A stretch of DNA of 64,000 nt from Streptomyces sp. CB02056 (GCF_001905545.1 NZ_LIPD01000003.1:77142-141141); one strand, 5' to 3'; counted from the first letter of the stretch, positions 49,953 to 58,505 are shown. Notes: a model not told the origin generated them from the letters alone. Made by a program: numbers and translations.

Positions 49953-51074
49953 TTACAGGTTGGCGAGGTCGGCGGTGGTCTCGGCGATGGCGGGCGAGCA
50001 GGTCATGCCGCGGCCGCCGGGGCCGGTGACCAGCCAGACGCCGTCGCGCACGCGCTCGCGGTGGACGACCCGGGTGGTGTCGACGCACTGCGCGTACACC
50101 CCGGCCCAGCGGCGGCGGATCCGCGGCATCGGGCGGCCGAGCAGGTCCTCGACGACGCCGACCAGGTGGTCGTACGGGTCCTCGACGACGTCGAAGCCGA
50201 ACGGCTGGTCGTACTCGTGGGTGTCGCCGATGGTCAGGCCGCCGTCGCGGCGCTGGACCATCAGCAGCTGCATCCGGTGCTCGGCGGCGACGGGCGGCTG
50301 CGGCTGGGTCTCGCGCAGCCGGTCCAGGGCGGTGCCGGCGAAGGCGGGGTAGTAGCGGAAGCTGTCGCCGTCGGCGACGGAGGTGGTGAGGGTCTCGCCG
50401 AGCGGGTCGGTCTGCATCATCTGGAGCCGCACCCGGCGGACCGGCAGGGCGGGGGCGAGTTCGCGGACCAGGCCGCCGAGCCAGGCGCCGGTGCAGAGGA
50501 CGACCAGGTCGCCGGTGTGGACGTCGCCGTGGTCGTCGCGGACGGCGTTCTCGCCGACCACCTCGCGCACCTCGCGCCCGGGCAGGAAGGTGTACCGGCC
50601 GGTGGCCTCCAGGGCGGCGCGCAGCGCGGGCTGGGCGGTGCGGGGTTCGACGGCGGCGTCGCGCCCGCACCACAGGGCGCCGAGCAGCTTGCCGCGCAGG
50701 GCCGGGTTGGCGGCGCGGGTCTCGTCCGGGTCGAGCAGCCGGTAGCCGCGGGCGGCGGCGTCCGGCAGGGCCAGGGCCTGTTCGGCGACGGCGAGTTCGG
50801 CCTCGGTGCGGATCGCGGTGAGCGATCCGTTGGCCCGGAAGCCGAGGTCCGGGACGCGGGCGCCGATGGACTCCCACAGTTCGCGGGCGCGCAGCGCGGT
50901 GTCCAGTTCCTCGCCCTGCGCGCGGCCGCTGACCCAGACCAGGCCGAAGTTGCGCACCGAGGCGCCGCGCGCCTCGGTCTCGCGCTCCAGGTGGACGACC
51001 TCGTGGCCGCGTTCGACGGCCTGCCAGGCGTGCATGCTGCCCAGGACGCCTGCTCCTACGACGATGACTCTCAT
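49953..51074 (-). CDS. FAD-dependent oxidoreductase associated with phosphonatase
   Basis: The 373-residue DAO-family flavoprotein has VIVVGAGVLGSMHAWQAVERGHEVVHLERE at the N-terminus (FAD), VRNFGLVWVSGRAQG, LVVLCTGAWLGGLV and a C-terminal VTGPGGRGMTCSPAIAE. It matches the oxidoreductase subfamily (TIGR03364 as I recall) found beside phosphonatase-like hydrolases. It may oxidise the C-N bond of aminoethylphosphonate or its N-methyl form to phosphonoacetaldehyde. The ATG at 51074 follows operator C by 70 bp. Confidence 0.87.
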   Translation of the reverse strand: MRVIVVGAGVLGSMHAWQAVERGHEVVHLERETEARGASVRNFGLVWVSGRAQGEELDTALRARELWESIGARVPDLGFRANGSLTAIRTEAELAVAEQALALPDAAARGYRLLDPDETRAANPALRGKLLGALWCGRDAAVEPRTAQPALRAALEATGRYTFLPGREVREVVGENAVRDDHGDVHTGDLVVLCTGAWLGGLVRELAPALPVRRVRLQMMQTDPLGETLTTSVADGDSFRYYPAFAGTALDRLRETQPQPPVAAEHRMQLLMVQRRDGGLTIGDTHEYDQPFGFDVVEDPYDHLVGVVEDLLGRPMPRIRRRWAGVYAQCVDTTRVVHRERVRDGVWLVTGPGGRGMTCSPAIAETTADLANL

Positions 51075-51143
51075 GCGTCCAGGCTGGTGCGCCCGGGTGT
51101 CCGAGGGGCGTCGGGACGCCGTCCCGCAGATGAACCACCTGGG

Positions 51144-51161
51144 AAGTTGTACAGACAACCC
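51144..51161. promoter_or_regulatory. GntR operator C
   Basis: AAGTTG-TACAGA-CAACCC on the plus strand (GGGTTG-TCTGTA-CAACTT on minus) matches sites A and B. It lies 70-87 bp upstream of the FAD oxidoreductase start and ties this pair of genes to the same regulator. Confidence 0.78.
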
Positions 51162-51189
51162 GTCGGCCACCCCGAGGCCGCCGCGGCGG

Positions 51190-51705
51190 CTACGACCGCA
51201 CCACCCGGGCCCGCAGGTAGTTGCGCCGCCCGAAGTTCGGCTCGTCCACCGCCGTCAGCTCCTCCACCTGGAACCGGTACAGCGCCGCCGCCCCGCCCCC
51301 GGTCAGGAACTGCCGCCGGACCTCCTCGTCCCGTGCGAAGACCGGGTAGCGCCCCTGGTAGGCGGCCAGCGCCGCCTCGGCCTGCCGCCCCCAGGCCTCG
51401 CTCGCGCTGCCGGTCAGCTGGAGGCCGCGCAGCTGCTCGCCGAAGACCGGCGGCGGCAGGAAGACGGTGGCGGCGGCCCGGGCCTCCTCGGCCAGGTGGT
51501 GGCTGTGCCGGGTGGAGCGCTCGCTGACGAAGTAGAGGACGAGGTCGTCGTCGTACGCGAAGAAGGCCAGGTTGGCGTGCGGGCCGTGCTCGTGGCCCGC
51601 GGTGGCGAGGGTGAGCACCATGGCCTCGGCCAACAGCCCCTCGACGCCCTTGTGCAGCAGGTCGCCCGGCCAGTCCCCCTGCGTGATGTCGAGTCGGTAC
51701 GGCAT
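51190..51705 (-). CDS. pyridoxamine 5'-phosphate oxidase-like FMN-binding protein
   Basis: The 171-residue protein has the split-barrel flavin-binding pattern: LLAEAMVLTLATAGHEHGPHANLAFFAYDDDLVLYFVSERSTRHSHHLAEEARAAATVF. It ends in YRFQVEELTAVDEPNFGRRNYLRARV. It is shorter than true PdxH and lacks its C-terminal signature, so it is more likely a small flavin/F420/heme-binding reductase of unknown substrate. It lies immediately upstream of the operator C region but is a separate unit. Confidence 0.82.
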   Translation of the reverse strand: MPYRLDITQGDWPGDLLHKGVEGLLAEAMVLTLATAGHEHGPHANLAFFAYDDDLVLYFVSERSTRHSHHLAEEARAAATVFLPPPVFGEQLRGLQLTGSASEAWGRQAEAALAAYQGRYPVFARDEEVRRQFLTGGGAAALYRFQVEELTAVDEPNFGRRNYLRARVVRS

Positions 51706-51755
51706 TCGGCACTCCCTCCGCTGGCACGCCCGGCGCCCGCGCGCCCGAGCACGAC

Positions 51756-51800
51756 TGAGCCGGGCGGGCGCCCCCCGAAGGAGGCTCCACGCCCGGCTCA
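51756..51800. terminator. candidate terminator
   Basis: TGAGCCGGGCG and CGCCCGGCTCA form an 11-bp perfect stem around a 23-nt partly paired loop, between the PAP2 gene end and the FMN-protein start. Confidence 0.55.
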
Positions 51801-51853
51801 CATGCTCCACCCGCCGTCCGAGACCGGACAAGGGGCAGGGGCGGAAGTCCGGC

Positions 51854-52525
51854 TCAGCGCTGCCGGGACTCGTACGACGCGTACCCGCGGGCCACGACCG
51901 GCGGCTGCCCCGGTCCGAGCAGCGGCCGCAGCGCGCCCGCCCGCATCCGGTCCACCAGCGGACCGCAGCGCCCGGCGAGCGGCGCCAGCACCGCCGCGGC
52001 CAGCAGCCCGACCAGCGCGCCCACCGCCACGTCGTGCGGGTAGTGCACGCCGACCCAGACCCGGGAGGCGGCCATCAGCACCGCGAACAGGCCGGCCACC
52101 AGGCCGAGCCGCCGGTTGACGAACCAGAGCGCGGTCGCGGCGGCGAAGGCGATCACCGAGTGGTTGCTCGGGAAGGACCAGTCCCCGGTGCCCGGGCAGG
52201 TCTCCAGCGAGACGCTGCCGGGGATCTGAGCGCACGGCCGGAGTTCCTCGACCGCGCCCTTGAACACCGAGTTGACGCCGTAGGCGACGACCACGATCAC
52301 CGGCGAGGCGAGCACCCTGGCCATCACGGCCGAGTCCGCGCCGCGCGCCCGCCACCAGGCGTAGAGCATGAAGACCGCGAACAGCCCGAGGCCGAGCGCC
52401 GACCAGACCTTGATCAGCTCGTCCAGCCAGTGCGGCGCCGACTGCGCCCAGCCGTTGACCCGGGTGTACAGGCCGCCGTCGATTCCGCTGCCGTCGTACA
52501 CGGCGAGCGCCCTGGAGGGCGTCAC
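51854..52525 (-). CDS. PAP2-family phosphatase
   Basis: The 223-residue membrane protein has the acid phosphatase triad: KGAVEELRPC (K...RP), SFPSNHSVIAF and SRVWVGVHYPHDVAVGALVG, among six hydrophobic segments. It likely dephosphorylates undecaprenyl pyrophosphate or a lipid phosphate on the outer face. The GTG start overlaps the dedA-like stop by 3-4 bp, so the two genes form one operon. Confidence 0.92.
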   Translation of the reverse strand: MTPSRALAVYDGSGIDGGLYTRVNGWAQSAPHWLDELIKVWSALGLGLFAVFMLYAWWRARGADSAVMARVLASPVIVVVAYGVNSVFKGAVEELRPCAQIPGSVSLETCPGTGDWSFPSNHSVIAFAAATALWFVNRRLGLVAGLFAVLMAASRVWVGVHYPHDVAVGALVGLLAAAVLAPLAGRCGPLVDRMRAGALRPLLGPGQPPVVARGYASYESRQR

Positions 52526-53229
52526 ATGTCACCTCCGTGACGTCGCGCCTTACGGGCGCGGAACAGTTCGAGAACAATAGGGAGCACGGAGACAACTACT
52601 ACCAGACCGATGATCGGCAGCAGGTACTGGTCGATGCCGGGGATGGACGAGCCCAGCCCGTACCCGGCGAACACCACACCGACCGTCCAGACCACGCCTC
52701 CGGCCACCTGCCACAGGGTGAACGAGCGGACCGGCACGTCGAGCACGCCGCAGAGCGGATTCAGCACCGTTCGGACCACCGGGATGAACCGGGCGAGCAC
52801 GATCGCCTTGCCGTGGCCGTACTTGGCGAGCAGCTCCTCGGCCCGCGCCACGCCCTCCAGCAGGCTCTTGCGCCTGGTCCGGCCGAGCAGCGCCCGGCCG
52901 CCGCGCCGGCCGATCAGGTAGCCGACCTGGGCGCCGACGAGCGCGCCGACCAGGGCGGCGGGCAGCACCTGCCACAGGTGCAGCTGCGGGCCCTTGGTGG
53001 CGCCGGGCACGCAGAGCAGCCCGGCGGTGAACAGCAGCGAGTCGCCGGGCAGGAAGAAGCCCACCAGCAGCCCGGTCTCGGCGAACAGCACGACGGCGAT
53101 GCCGAGCGCGCCGAAGGCGGCGAGCAGTGAGGACGCGTCCAGCGGGTTCACCGCGAGGTGAACGGCCGGATCGGCGAGGAACTGGAGCAAGGCCGACGGA
53201 CCTCCCGTACGTTGGAGGGCGGTTCGCAC
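52522..53229 (-). CDS. DedA-family membrane protein
   Basis: The 235-residue protein has the DedA/SNARE-associated pattern: FAETGLLVGFFLPGDSLLFTAGLL (E, PGD) and KYGHGKAIVLARFIPVVRTVLNPLCG (R...FxPxxR), then a terminal helix with a basic end. DedA proteins are linked to undecaprenyl-phosphate flipping, which fits the following PAP2 phosphatase. The GTG start at 53229 is shared with the divergent BlaI control region. Confidence 0.92.
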   Translation of the reverse strand: MRTALQRTGGPSALLQFLADPAVHLAVNPLDASSLLAAFGALGIAVVLFAETGLLVGFFLPGDSLLFTAGLLCVPGATKGPQLHLWQVLPAALVGALVGAQVGYLIGRRGGRALLGRTRRKSLLEGVARAEELLAKYGHGKAIVLARFIPVVRTVLNPLCGVLDVPVRSFTLWQVAGGVVWTVGVVFAGYGLGSSIPGIDQYLLPIIGLVVVVSVLPIVLELFRARKARRHGGDM

Positions 53230-53245
53230 CGAACCCGCCCGGACC

Positions 53246-53282
53246 GTCTACAGTTGCGTAGACGGTCTACACGACTGTAGAC
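53246..53282. promoter_or_regulatory. two tandem BlaI-type operators
   Basis: GTCTACAGTTGCGTAGAC (53246-53263) and GTCTACACGACTGTAGAC (53265-53282) are inverted repeats separated by 1 bp, with the TACA/TGTA core typical of BlaI/MecI sites. They lie 23-60 bp upstream of blaI-like and may also affect the divergent dedA gene. Confidence 0.9.
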
Positions 53283-53304
53283 GATACTTGGAGGAAGCGC
53301 CGCC

Positions 53305-53709
53305 ATGCCCGACGTACCGTCCGCCCGCCGGCCCGCCGGGGAGCTGGAGGCCGAGGTGCTGGCCGCCCTCTGGTCCGCCCGGCAGCCGATGACGCCGCAG
53401 GACGTCCAGGCCGCGCTCGGCGGGGACCTCGCCCGCACCACCATCGCGACGATCCTGGCCCGGCTGTTCGACAAGGGGACGGTCGAGCGCACCCGGGCCG
53501 GCCGCGCCTACGCCTACACCCCGACCGTCCAGGACACCGCCGGGCTCGCCGCCCGCCGGATGCACACCGAGCTCGGCCGCGAGACCGACCGCTCCACCGT
53601 GCTGGCCCGCTTCGTCTCCGACCTCTCCGCCGAGGACGAGCAGCTGCTGCGCGACCTCCTCGGCGACGGCAACCCCGGGGCTCAGACACCGGGAACGGCG
53701 GGCCGATGA
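53305..53709 (+). CDS. BlaI/MecI-type repressor
   Basis: The 134-residue protein has a winged helix (ELEAEVLAALWSARQPMTPQDVQAAL... RTTIATILARLFDKGTVERTRAGRAYAYTP) and a helical dimerisation tail (FVSDLSAEDEQLLRDLL). It should bind the two tandem operators upstream and be inactivated by the M56 protease encoded next, whose start overlaps its stop (ATGA). The ATG follows TTGGAGGA. No beta-lactamase gene is nearby. Confidence 0.93.
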   Translation: MPDVPSARRPAGELEAEVLAALWSARQPMTPQDVQAALGGDLARTTIATILARLFDKGTVERTRAGRAYAYTPTVQDTAGLAARRMHTELGRETDRSTVLARFVSDLSAEDEQLLRDLLGDGNPGAQTPGTAGR

Positions 53710-54830
53710 TGCTCGCCGTCTGGGTCCCCCTGCTGCTGCCCTTCCTGGCCGCCCCGCTGGCCCGCCGCCTCGCCGATGCGCTGCCGCCGCGGGCCGCCGC
53801 CTGGATGCTGGCCGGCAGCGCGGCCGTCCTGGCCGGCGGCACCCTCTGCTCGCTCGGCCTGCTGGCCGCCGCCGGACTGCTCCAGCTCCCGCCGGTCGCC
53901 GCCCTCGGCCACCTCTCGCTGCCCTGGCTCACCGCGGCCGCGCCCGACGCGCCGTTCCCGGCCGCGCTGGCCGCCCTGGCCCTCCTCGCGCTCGGCGCCC
54001 TAGCGGTGCGCACCGCCCGCCGACGGCTGCGGGAGCTGCGCGCCGCCCGGGCCGCGCTCCCGGCCGACGCGCACCGCGCGGAGCCCGCCGACGGCCCCCG
54101 TCCGGACCGTGGACCTTCCCCCGCCCAGCATCCGGACACGCGCCCCCCGCGCGCCTCCGTGCGCTGGTCACGCCCCCCGGCATGGCCGGCCGCGCTCCTC
54201 CGGCCCGCCGCCCTGCTGCGGCCCGCCGACCACCCGCTCACCGTCCTGGACGACGAGTGCGCCGACGCCTTCGCCCTGCCCGGCCGCCTGGGCCGCCCCG
54301 GCCGACCGGGCGAGCCCGGCCGGATCGTGGTCACCTCCGGCATGCTGCGCGCCCTCAGCGGCCCCGAGCGCTCCGCCCTGCTCGCCCACGAACGGGCCCA
54401 CCTGACCGCCCGCCACCACCTCTTCCTCGCCCTCGCCGAGCACGCCGCCGACGTCCACCCGGCACTCCGCCCGCTGCGCGCACCCCTCGGCTACCACCTG
54501 GAGCGCTGGGCCGACGAGGTGGCCGCCGCCCGGGTCGGCGACCGCGCCGTCACCGCCCGCGCGGTCGGCCGGGCCGCCCTGGCCGCGAGCCGCTCCCCCT
54601 GGCCGGCCCGCCCCCGGCTGGTCGCCGCCGCCCACTCCGGCCCGGTCCCGCGCCGGGTCGCCGCACTGCTCCAGCCCCGCCCGGCCACCGCCCCCGGCAC
54701 CTGGCTGCGGGCCGCCGCCGTGGCCCTGGCCGCCTGCCTGGCGCTGAGCACCGGCGCCGCCCTGGAGGCCGGCGCCGACCTGCACCACACCGTGGAGGCG
54801 GCCCAGCAGGGCTCCGGCGCGCAGCGCTGA
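53706..54830 (+). CDS. BlaR1-like M56-family membrane metalloprotease
   Basis: The 374-residue protein has four or so transmembrane segments and the zinc motif H228-ERAH-232 in LLAHERAHLTARHH, with a downstream E271 in RWADEVAAARVGD. The region from about 130 to 180 is Pro/Arg-rich. It lacks a penicillin-binding sensor domain, as most actinobacterial M56 proteins do. It should cleave or release the BlaI-like repressor; the signal is unknown. Confidence 0.9.
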   Translation: MMLAVWVPLLLPFLAAPLARRLADALPPRAAAWMLAGSAAVLAGGTLCSLGLLAAAGLLQLPPVAALGHLSLPWLTAAAPDAPFPAALAALALLALGALAVRTARRRLRELRAARAALPADAHRAEPADGPRPDRGPSPAQHPDTRPPRASVRWSRPPAWPAALLRPAALLRPADHPLTVLDDECADAFALPGRLGRPGRPGEPGRIVVTSGMLRALSGPERSALLAHERAHLTARHHLFLALAEHAADVHPALRPLRAPLGYHLERWADEVAAARVGDRAVTARAVGRAALAASRSPWPARPRLVAAAHSGPVPRRVAALLQPRPATAPGTWLRAAAVALAACLALSTGAALEAGADLHHTVEAAQQGSGAQR

Positions 54831-54854
54831 CCCCGTCCGGCCGTCAGGCGGTAC

Positions 54855-54890
54855 GGCGGTACGGAACGCGGGCCCGCGTTCCGTACCGCC
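54855..54890. terminator. 36-bp perfect palindrome after the M56 gene
   Basis: The sequence is a perfect, loopless inverted repeat centred on GGGCCC with arms reading GGCGGTACGGAACGCGGG. It starts 25 bp after the M56 stop. It may terminate the blaI-M56 operon or bind a dimeric regulator for the next gene. Confidence 0.6.
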
Positions 54891-54999
54891 CGGTATGCCG
54901 ACTTGCCCGACCCCGTCCCCAGCGGCCCACCGCCCCCGTACGCTTTCGTCAGCGCGTCGGCCCCGACGCGTCCTCGAACGGCGGCGAGGAGCGAAGCGA

Positions 55000-56436
55000 G
55001 TGCGGCAGACCGGACGGCAGTCCCGACGACCCGAGCGCCGCACCCCGCCGACCGCGTCGGAGCTGGCCAAGGTCCACGACCGCACCCTCGCCGACGCCGC
55101 CGCCCGGGAACTGGCCGTTCCCGCCCTCACCGAGGAGACCGGCGGCCCCGGCCTGCTCGAACCCCGCCCCGAGATCGGCGACTCCTGGGCCCGGCTGCGC
55201 CGCCTCGGCCTCGACCCCGACACCGGCGCCGCCGCCGTCCTGCTGGGCCCCGGCGAAATCGAACAGCGCCGCCGCACCAGCGGACTCGACGCCGTCCTGC
55301 CGGTGCTGCGCGAGACCCTGCTGGAGGTGGGCGGAGCGGCCCCGCTGCTGCTGGCCGTCGCCGACGCCGAGGGCCACGTGCTCTGGCAGGAGGGCGAGCG
55401 CGGCCTGCGCCGCAGCGCCGACCGGATCGGCTTCATCACCGGCGCCCGCTGGATCGAGGAGAGCGTCGGCACCAACGGCATCGCGGTCGCGCTGCGCGCC
55501 CGGCGCCCGATGCACGTCCACTCCGCCGAGCACTACCTGCGCAGCCACCACGCCTGGACCTGCGTGGCCGCGCCGGTGCGCGACCCCGGGACCGGACGGC
55601 TGGTCGGCGCCATCAACCTGAGCGGCCCGGCGCACAGCGTCCGCCCGTTCCTGATCCAGCTCACCGCCACCGCCGCCCGGCTCGCCGAGGCCGAGCTGCG
55701 CGCCCACCGGCTGGAGGCGCTGCACCAGCTGCGCGCCCTGGCCGCCCCGCTGCTCGCCCGGGTCGGCGGCCCGGCGCTGGTGGTCGACGCGGCCGGCTGG
55801 ACCGCCGCCGCCGCCGGACTGCCGCCGCCCAGCCGGCTGCGGGTGCCCAGCGAGGGCTGGACCCCGGCCACCGTGCACTGGGTGCCCGGCCTCGGCGAGT
55901 GCGCGCTGGAGCCGCTCGCCGACGGCTGGCTGGTGCGCCCGGTCCGGCCGCCCGAGGAGGACGGCTCCGGCACGGTGACCGCCGAACAGGCCGAGGGCGC
56001 CCACCTGCGGCTCGACCTGCGCCGCCCGGACCGCCCCGAGCTGTCCGTCCGGGGCGCGGCCGACAGCTGGTCGCACCCGCTCAGCCCGCGCCACGCCGAA
56101 CTGCTGCTCCTGCTCGCCACCGGACGCGAGGGCAGCACCGCCGCCCAGCTCGCCGAGGCGCTGTTCGGCGACGCGGGCCGGACGGTGACGGTCCGCGCCG
56201 AGCTGTCCCGGCTGCGCCGCTACCTGGGCGGGCTGCTGGCCCACCGGCCGTACCGGATCGCCGAGTCGGTGCTGGTCAGCGTGGACGGGCCGGACGACCC
56301 GTACGACCTGCTTCCCGCCTCCTCGGCCCCGGCCGTCCGGCGGCTGCGGGCCGCGCTGGCGGCGGGGACGGCCTGGTTGCCCGGCGCGCCGCCCCTCGCG
56401 CCGCCGTGCGCCGCCGTGCCGCCGGAGCGCCGCTGA
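55000..56436 (+). CDS. GAF-domain transcriptional regulator (AcoR-like without AAA domain)
   Basis: The 478-residue protein begins HDRTLADAAARELAV... EIGDSWARLRRLGLDP, the N-terminal signature of AcoR-type sensors. A GAF domain follows (about 90-230) with GARWIEESVGTNGIAVALRARRPMHVHSAEHYLRSHHAWTCVAAPV. The C-terminal part has a winged-helix-like segment (LSPRHAELLLLLATGREGSTAAQLAEALFGDAGRTVTVRAELSRLRRYLGGLL). It lacks the sigma-54 AAA domain, as in actinomycetes. Targets are unknown; relatives sit beside aldehyde dehydrogenases. The GTG at 55000 has GGAG upstream. Confidence 0.85.
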   Translation: MRQTGRQSRRPERRTPPTASELAKVHDRTLADAAARELAVPALTEETGGPGLLEPRPEIGDSWARLRRLGLDPDTGAAAVLLGPGEIEQRRRTSGLDAVLPVLRETLLEVGGAAPLLLAVADAEGHVLWQEGERGLRRSADRIGFITGARWIEESVGTNGIAVALRARRPMHVHSAEHYLRSHHAWTCVAAPVRDPGTGRLVGAINLSGPAHSVRPFLIQLTATAARLAEAELRAHRLEALHQLRALAAPLLARVGGPALVVDAAGWTAAAAGLPPPSRLRVPSEGWTPATVHWVPGLGECALEPLADGWLVRPVRPPEEDGSGTVTAEQAEGAHLRLDLRRPDRPELSVRGAADSWSHPLSPRHAELLLLLATGREGSTAAQLAEALFGDAGRTVTVRAELSRLRRYLGGLLAHRPYRIAESVLVSVDGPDDPYDLLPASSAPAVRRLRAALAAGTAWLPGAPPLAPPCAAVPPERR

Positions 56437-56466
56437 CGGTCTGTCCCGGCTTCCGGGGGCGGAGCC

Positions 56467-56967
56467 TCAGCCCTCGGCGAGCAGCGCGGCCAGTTCGGCG
56501 TCGGTGGGGCCGCAGTGGCGCTCCTGGTGCTCGGAGACCAGCGCGTAGGTGCGGTCCAGCCAGGCCTGCACCCGGGGCTTGGAGGCCTCCAGCAGCGCGC
56601 TGCCGTGCGGGGATTCGAGCGCCAGGTGCAGCGTCGAGCCGTGGCACGGGCAGTACGCCGGCCACAGTTTGACGTCGCCCTGCCCGCTCAGCGCGCGCAG
56701 GCCGTCGCGCAGCAGTTCGCGCGAGAACACCCAGTCCGCCTCGTCCGGCCGCCCCAGGTGGAAGGTCAGCAGCACCTCGTACGGGCGCGCGGCGGTGAAC
56801 CGGAACCGGGTGCGCACCTCGCCGACCACCTCCTCGCCCAGCGAGATCCGCAGGATCAGCACCTCCTCCACCGCCGCCGGAGCGGCGGTGGAGACCTCCC
56901 CATCGCCGCCCGTGGGGGTGGCGGCGAGGGGTGCACTGGAGGCTGCGGACAGCGGGTCGGACGGCAT
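56467..56967 (-). CDS. SsgA-like sporulation/cell division protein (SALP)
   Basis: The 166-residue protein matches the SALP family unique to sporulating actinomycetes: VLILRISLGEEVVGEVRTRFRFTAARPYEVLLTFHLG, DWVFSRELLRDGLRALSGQGDVKLWPA, STLHLALESPHGSALLEASKPRVQAWLDRTYALV. These proteins guide septum placement or spore-wall maturation. An extra CPCHG sits before STLHL. The ATG at 56967 gives a 30-residue extension before the domain. The upstream region holds two GGGTTGCAA repeats. Confidence 0.92.
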   Translation of the reverse strand: MPSDPLSAASSAPLAATPTGGDGEVSTAAPAAVEEVLILRISLGEEVVGEVRTRFRFTAARPYEVLLTFHLGRPDEADWVFSRELLRDGLRALSGQGDVKLWPAYCPCHGSTLHLALESPHGSALLEASKPRVQAWLDRTYALVSEHQERHCGPTDAELAALLAEG

Positions 56968-57296
56968 GACGGTCTCTCCGGGACGGCGTGGGATGCCCTC
57001 AGCCTGCGTCACGCCCGGTACGGCGGGCAAGGGTTGCAAGGGGGTTGCAATAACCCCCGGCCGGGCCTTCCTTCCCCTGCCGACGCTTATCAGACGGAGC
57101 GTCAACTTCCGTGTGGCGCACGGATGTCCGCGAAGTGGAGGGGGTGCGACCGGGCCGCGGCCGCCCGCTGGTACGCTCTCCCCTCTCCCCACGCGGGCCC
57201 GCGTGGAACCGGCCCTCCGCGGCCGGAGCCGGGCCCGGCGGCGGCGCGTGGGAGAATACGGCGACGCGACGGCGGCTTCGGGGAGGGAGGGGTCCG
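56968..57296. promoter_or_regulatory. divergent promoter region of ssgA-like and secreted-protein genes
   Basis: No gene is supported in these 329 bp. GGGTTGCAA is repeated at 57031-57039 and 57042-57050, and GGGGGTT-GCAAT-AACCCCC forms a 7-bp inverted repeat at 57040-57058. Both are 64-91 bp upstream of the ssgA-like start and are likely regulator sites. Confidence 0.5.
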
Positions 57297-58505
57297 GTGG
57301 CTGTGCGCGAGGACACCGCGCGGGACGTGCAGCACGAGCCCGCACGGCAGGGCCGGCACGGGCGGCCGCGCCCGTTCGGCGGCCTGTTCCGGCTGCCCAC
57401 CCTGCGCTTCTCCGGCGCCGCGATGGCGATGTCCACCGTGGTCGGCATCAGCATCGCGACCACCCTGCTGCTCAACGAACAGCAGGGGATCGGCCGCCGG
57501 GCCGGCGTCGCCCGGGTCGGCAGCACCCCGCCGCCCACGCCGGGCGCCACCGAGGAGGCCGAGGCGGTCTCGGCGCAGACCCCGACCGACGGCCCGTCGT
57601 CCTCCCCCGCCGCGAACCGGCCCTCGACGCACCCGTCCACGCACCGCTCGGTGGACCCCCCGGTCGCCGCCTCCCCGCCCGCGCCCCGCGCGACGGTCCC
57701 GGGCGCACCCCAGACCGGCGGCCAGGCCTCGGCCGGGCAGGACGCACCCGCCTCAGGCACCCAGCTCGCGGGCACCGAGGCCGGGCTGCTCGGCGCCACG
57801 GCCCCGGCCGGCCCCTCGCCCTCCCCTTCCGTCTCCGTCCCGGCCCCGGGCGCCAAGCAGCCCGGCTTCGGCCCGCCCACCCCCGGCCGCCCGGCGCCGC
57901 CGCCCGCCCTGCCCGTCCCCGACACCGACGGCGCGGCGGACACCGGCGACACCCCGGACACCGACGGCACCGATGGCACCGACGACAGCGCGGACACCGA
58001 CCACGCGCTGACCGGCGCCGCCCGGGTCTCCCCGCTGGGCCGCGACGGCCTGCGCCACCAGCTCACCCTCGCGGCCACCGAGCCGGTCACCGCGTTCCAG
58101 GCCGAGTTCCGGCTCGTCCCGGGCGAGTCGGCCCCCGGCCCCGGCTCCGCCTGGACCGACCTGCCGGGCGCCGTGGTGACCGTCCAGCAGGAGCGCGGCA
58201 CCCTCGTCTACCGCTTCACCACGCCGCCCGGCACCGACGTCCGGCCCGGCCGCTACACCTTCGGCGTCCGCGGCGCCCGTCCGGCGGCCGACCCGTCCGC
58301 CGTGGTGCGCAAGTCGGCCCCGACGGAGAGCTGGAGCGTCTCCGCCTTCGCCCTCGACCGCCCCCGCGCGGTCGCGGCGCTCGGCTCCTTCGGCCCGCCG
58401 CCGCCGCCGTCCGCCGAGCCGTACGCGCCCGGCACCCCGGCCGCCACGCCGCTCGCCGCACCGGCGTCCACCCCGGCCGCGACCCCGACCGCCGCGGCCC
58501 GCTGA
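57297..58505 (+). CDS. membrane-anchored protein with long Pro/Ala/Thr-rich stalk
   Basis: The 402-residue protein has a short cytoplasmic N-terminus, one transmembrane segment (FSGAAMAMSTVVGISIATTLLL, about 38-60) and a long low-complexity stalk (about 75-235). A folded domain follows (about 240-355: RVSPLGRDGLRHQLTLAATEPVTAFQAEFRLVPG...), with a Pro-rich end. No family is recognised. The GTG at 57297 has GGGAGGGAGGGG upstream. It is probably exposed at the cell surface. Confidence 0.72.
   Translation: MAVREDTARDVQHEPARQGRHGRPRPFGGLFRLPTLRFSGAAMAMSTVVGISIATTLLLNEQQGIGRRAGVARVGSTPPPTPGATEEAEAVSAQTPTDGPSSSPAANRPSTHPSTHRSVDPPVAASPPAPRATVPGAPQTGGQASAGQDAPASGTQLAGTEAGLLGATAPAGPSPSPSVSVPAPGAKQPGFGPPTPGRPAPPPALPVPDTDGAADTGDTPDTDGTDGTDDSADTDHALTGAARVSPLGRDGLRHQLTLAATEPVTAFQAEFRLVPGESAPGPGSAWTDLPGAVVTVQQERGTLVYRFTTPPGTDVRPGRYTFGVRGARPAADPSAVVRKSAPTESWSVSAFALDRPRAVAALGSFGPPPPPSAEPYAPGTPAATPLAAPASTPAATPTAAAR

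Noticed and set aside
51120..51143. PHO box near operator C (GTTCATC on the minus strand)
   Set aside because: Only one unit fits moderately and the next 11-bp unit does not; it also lies between the operator and the start codon.
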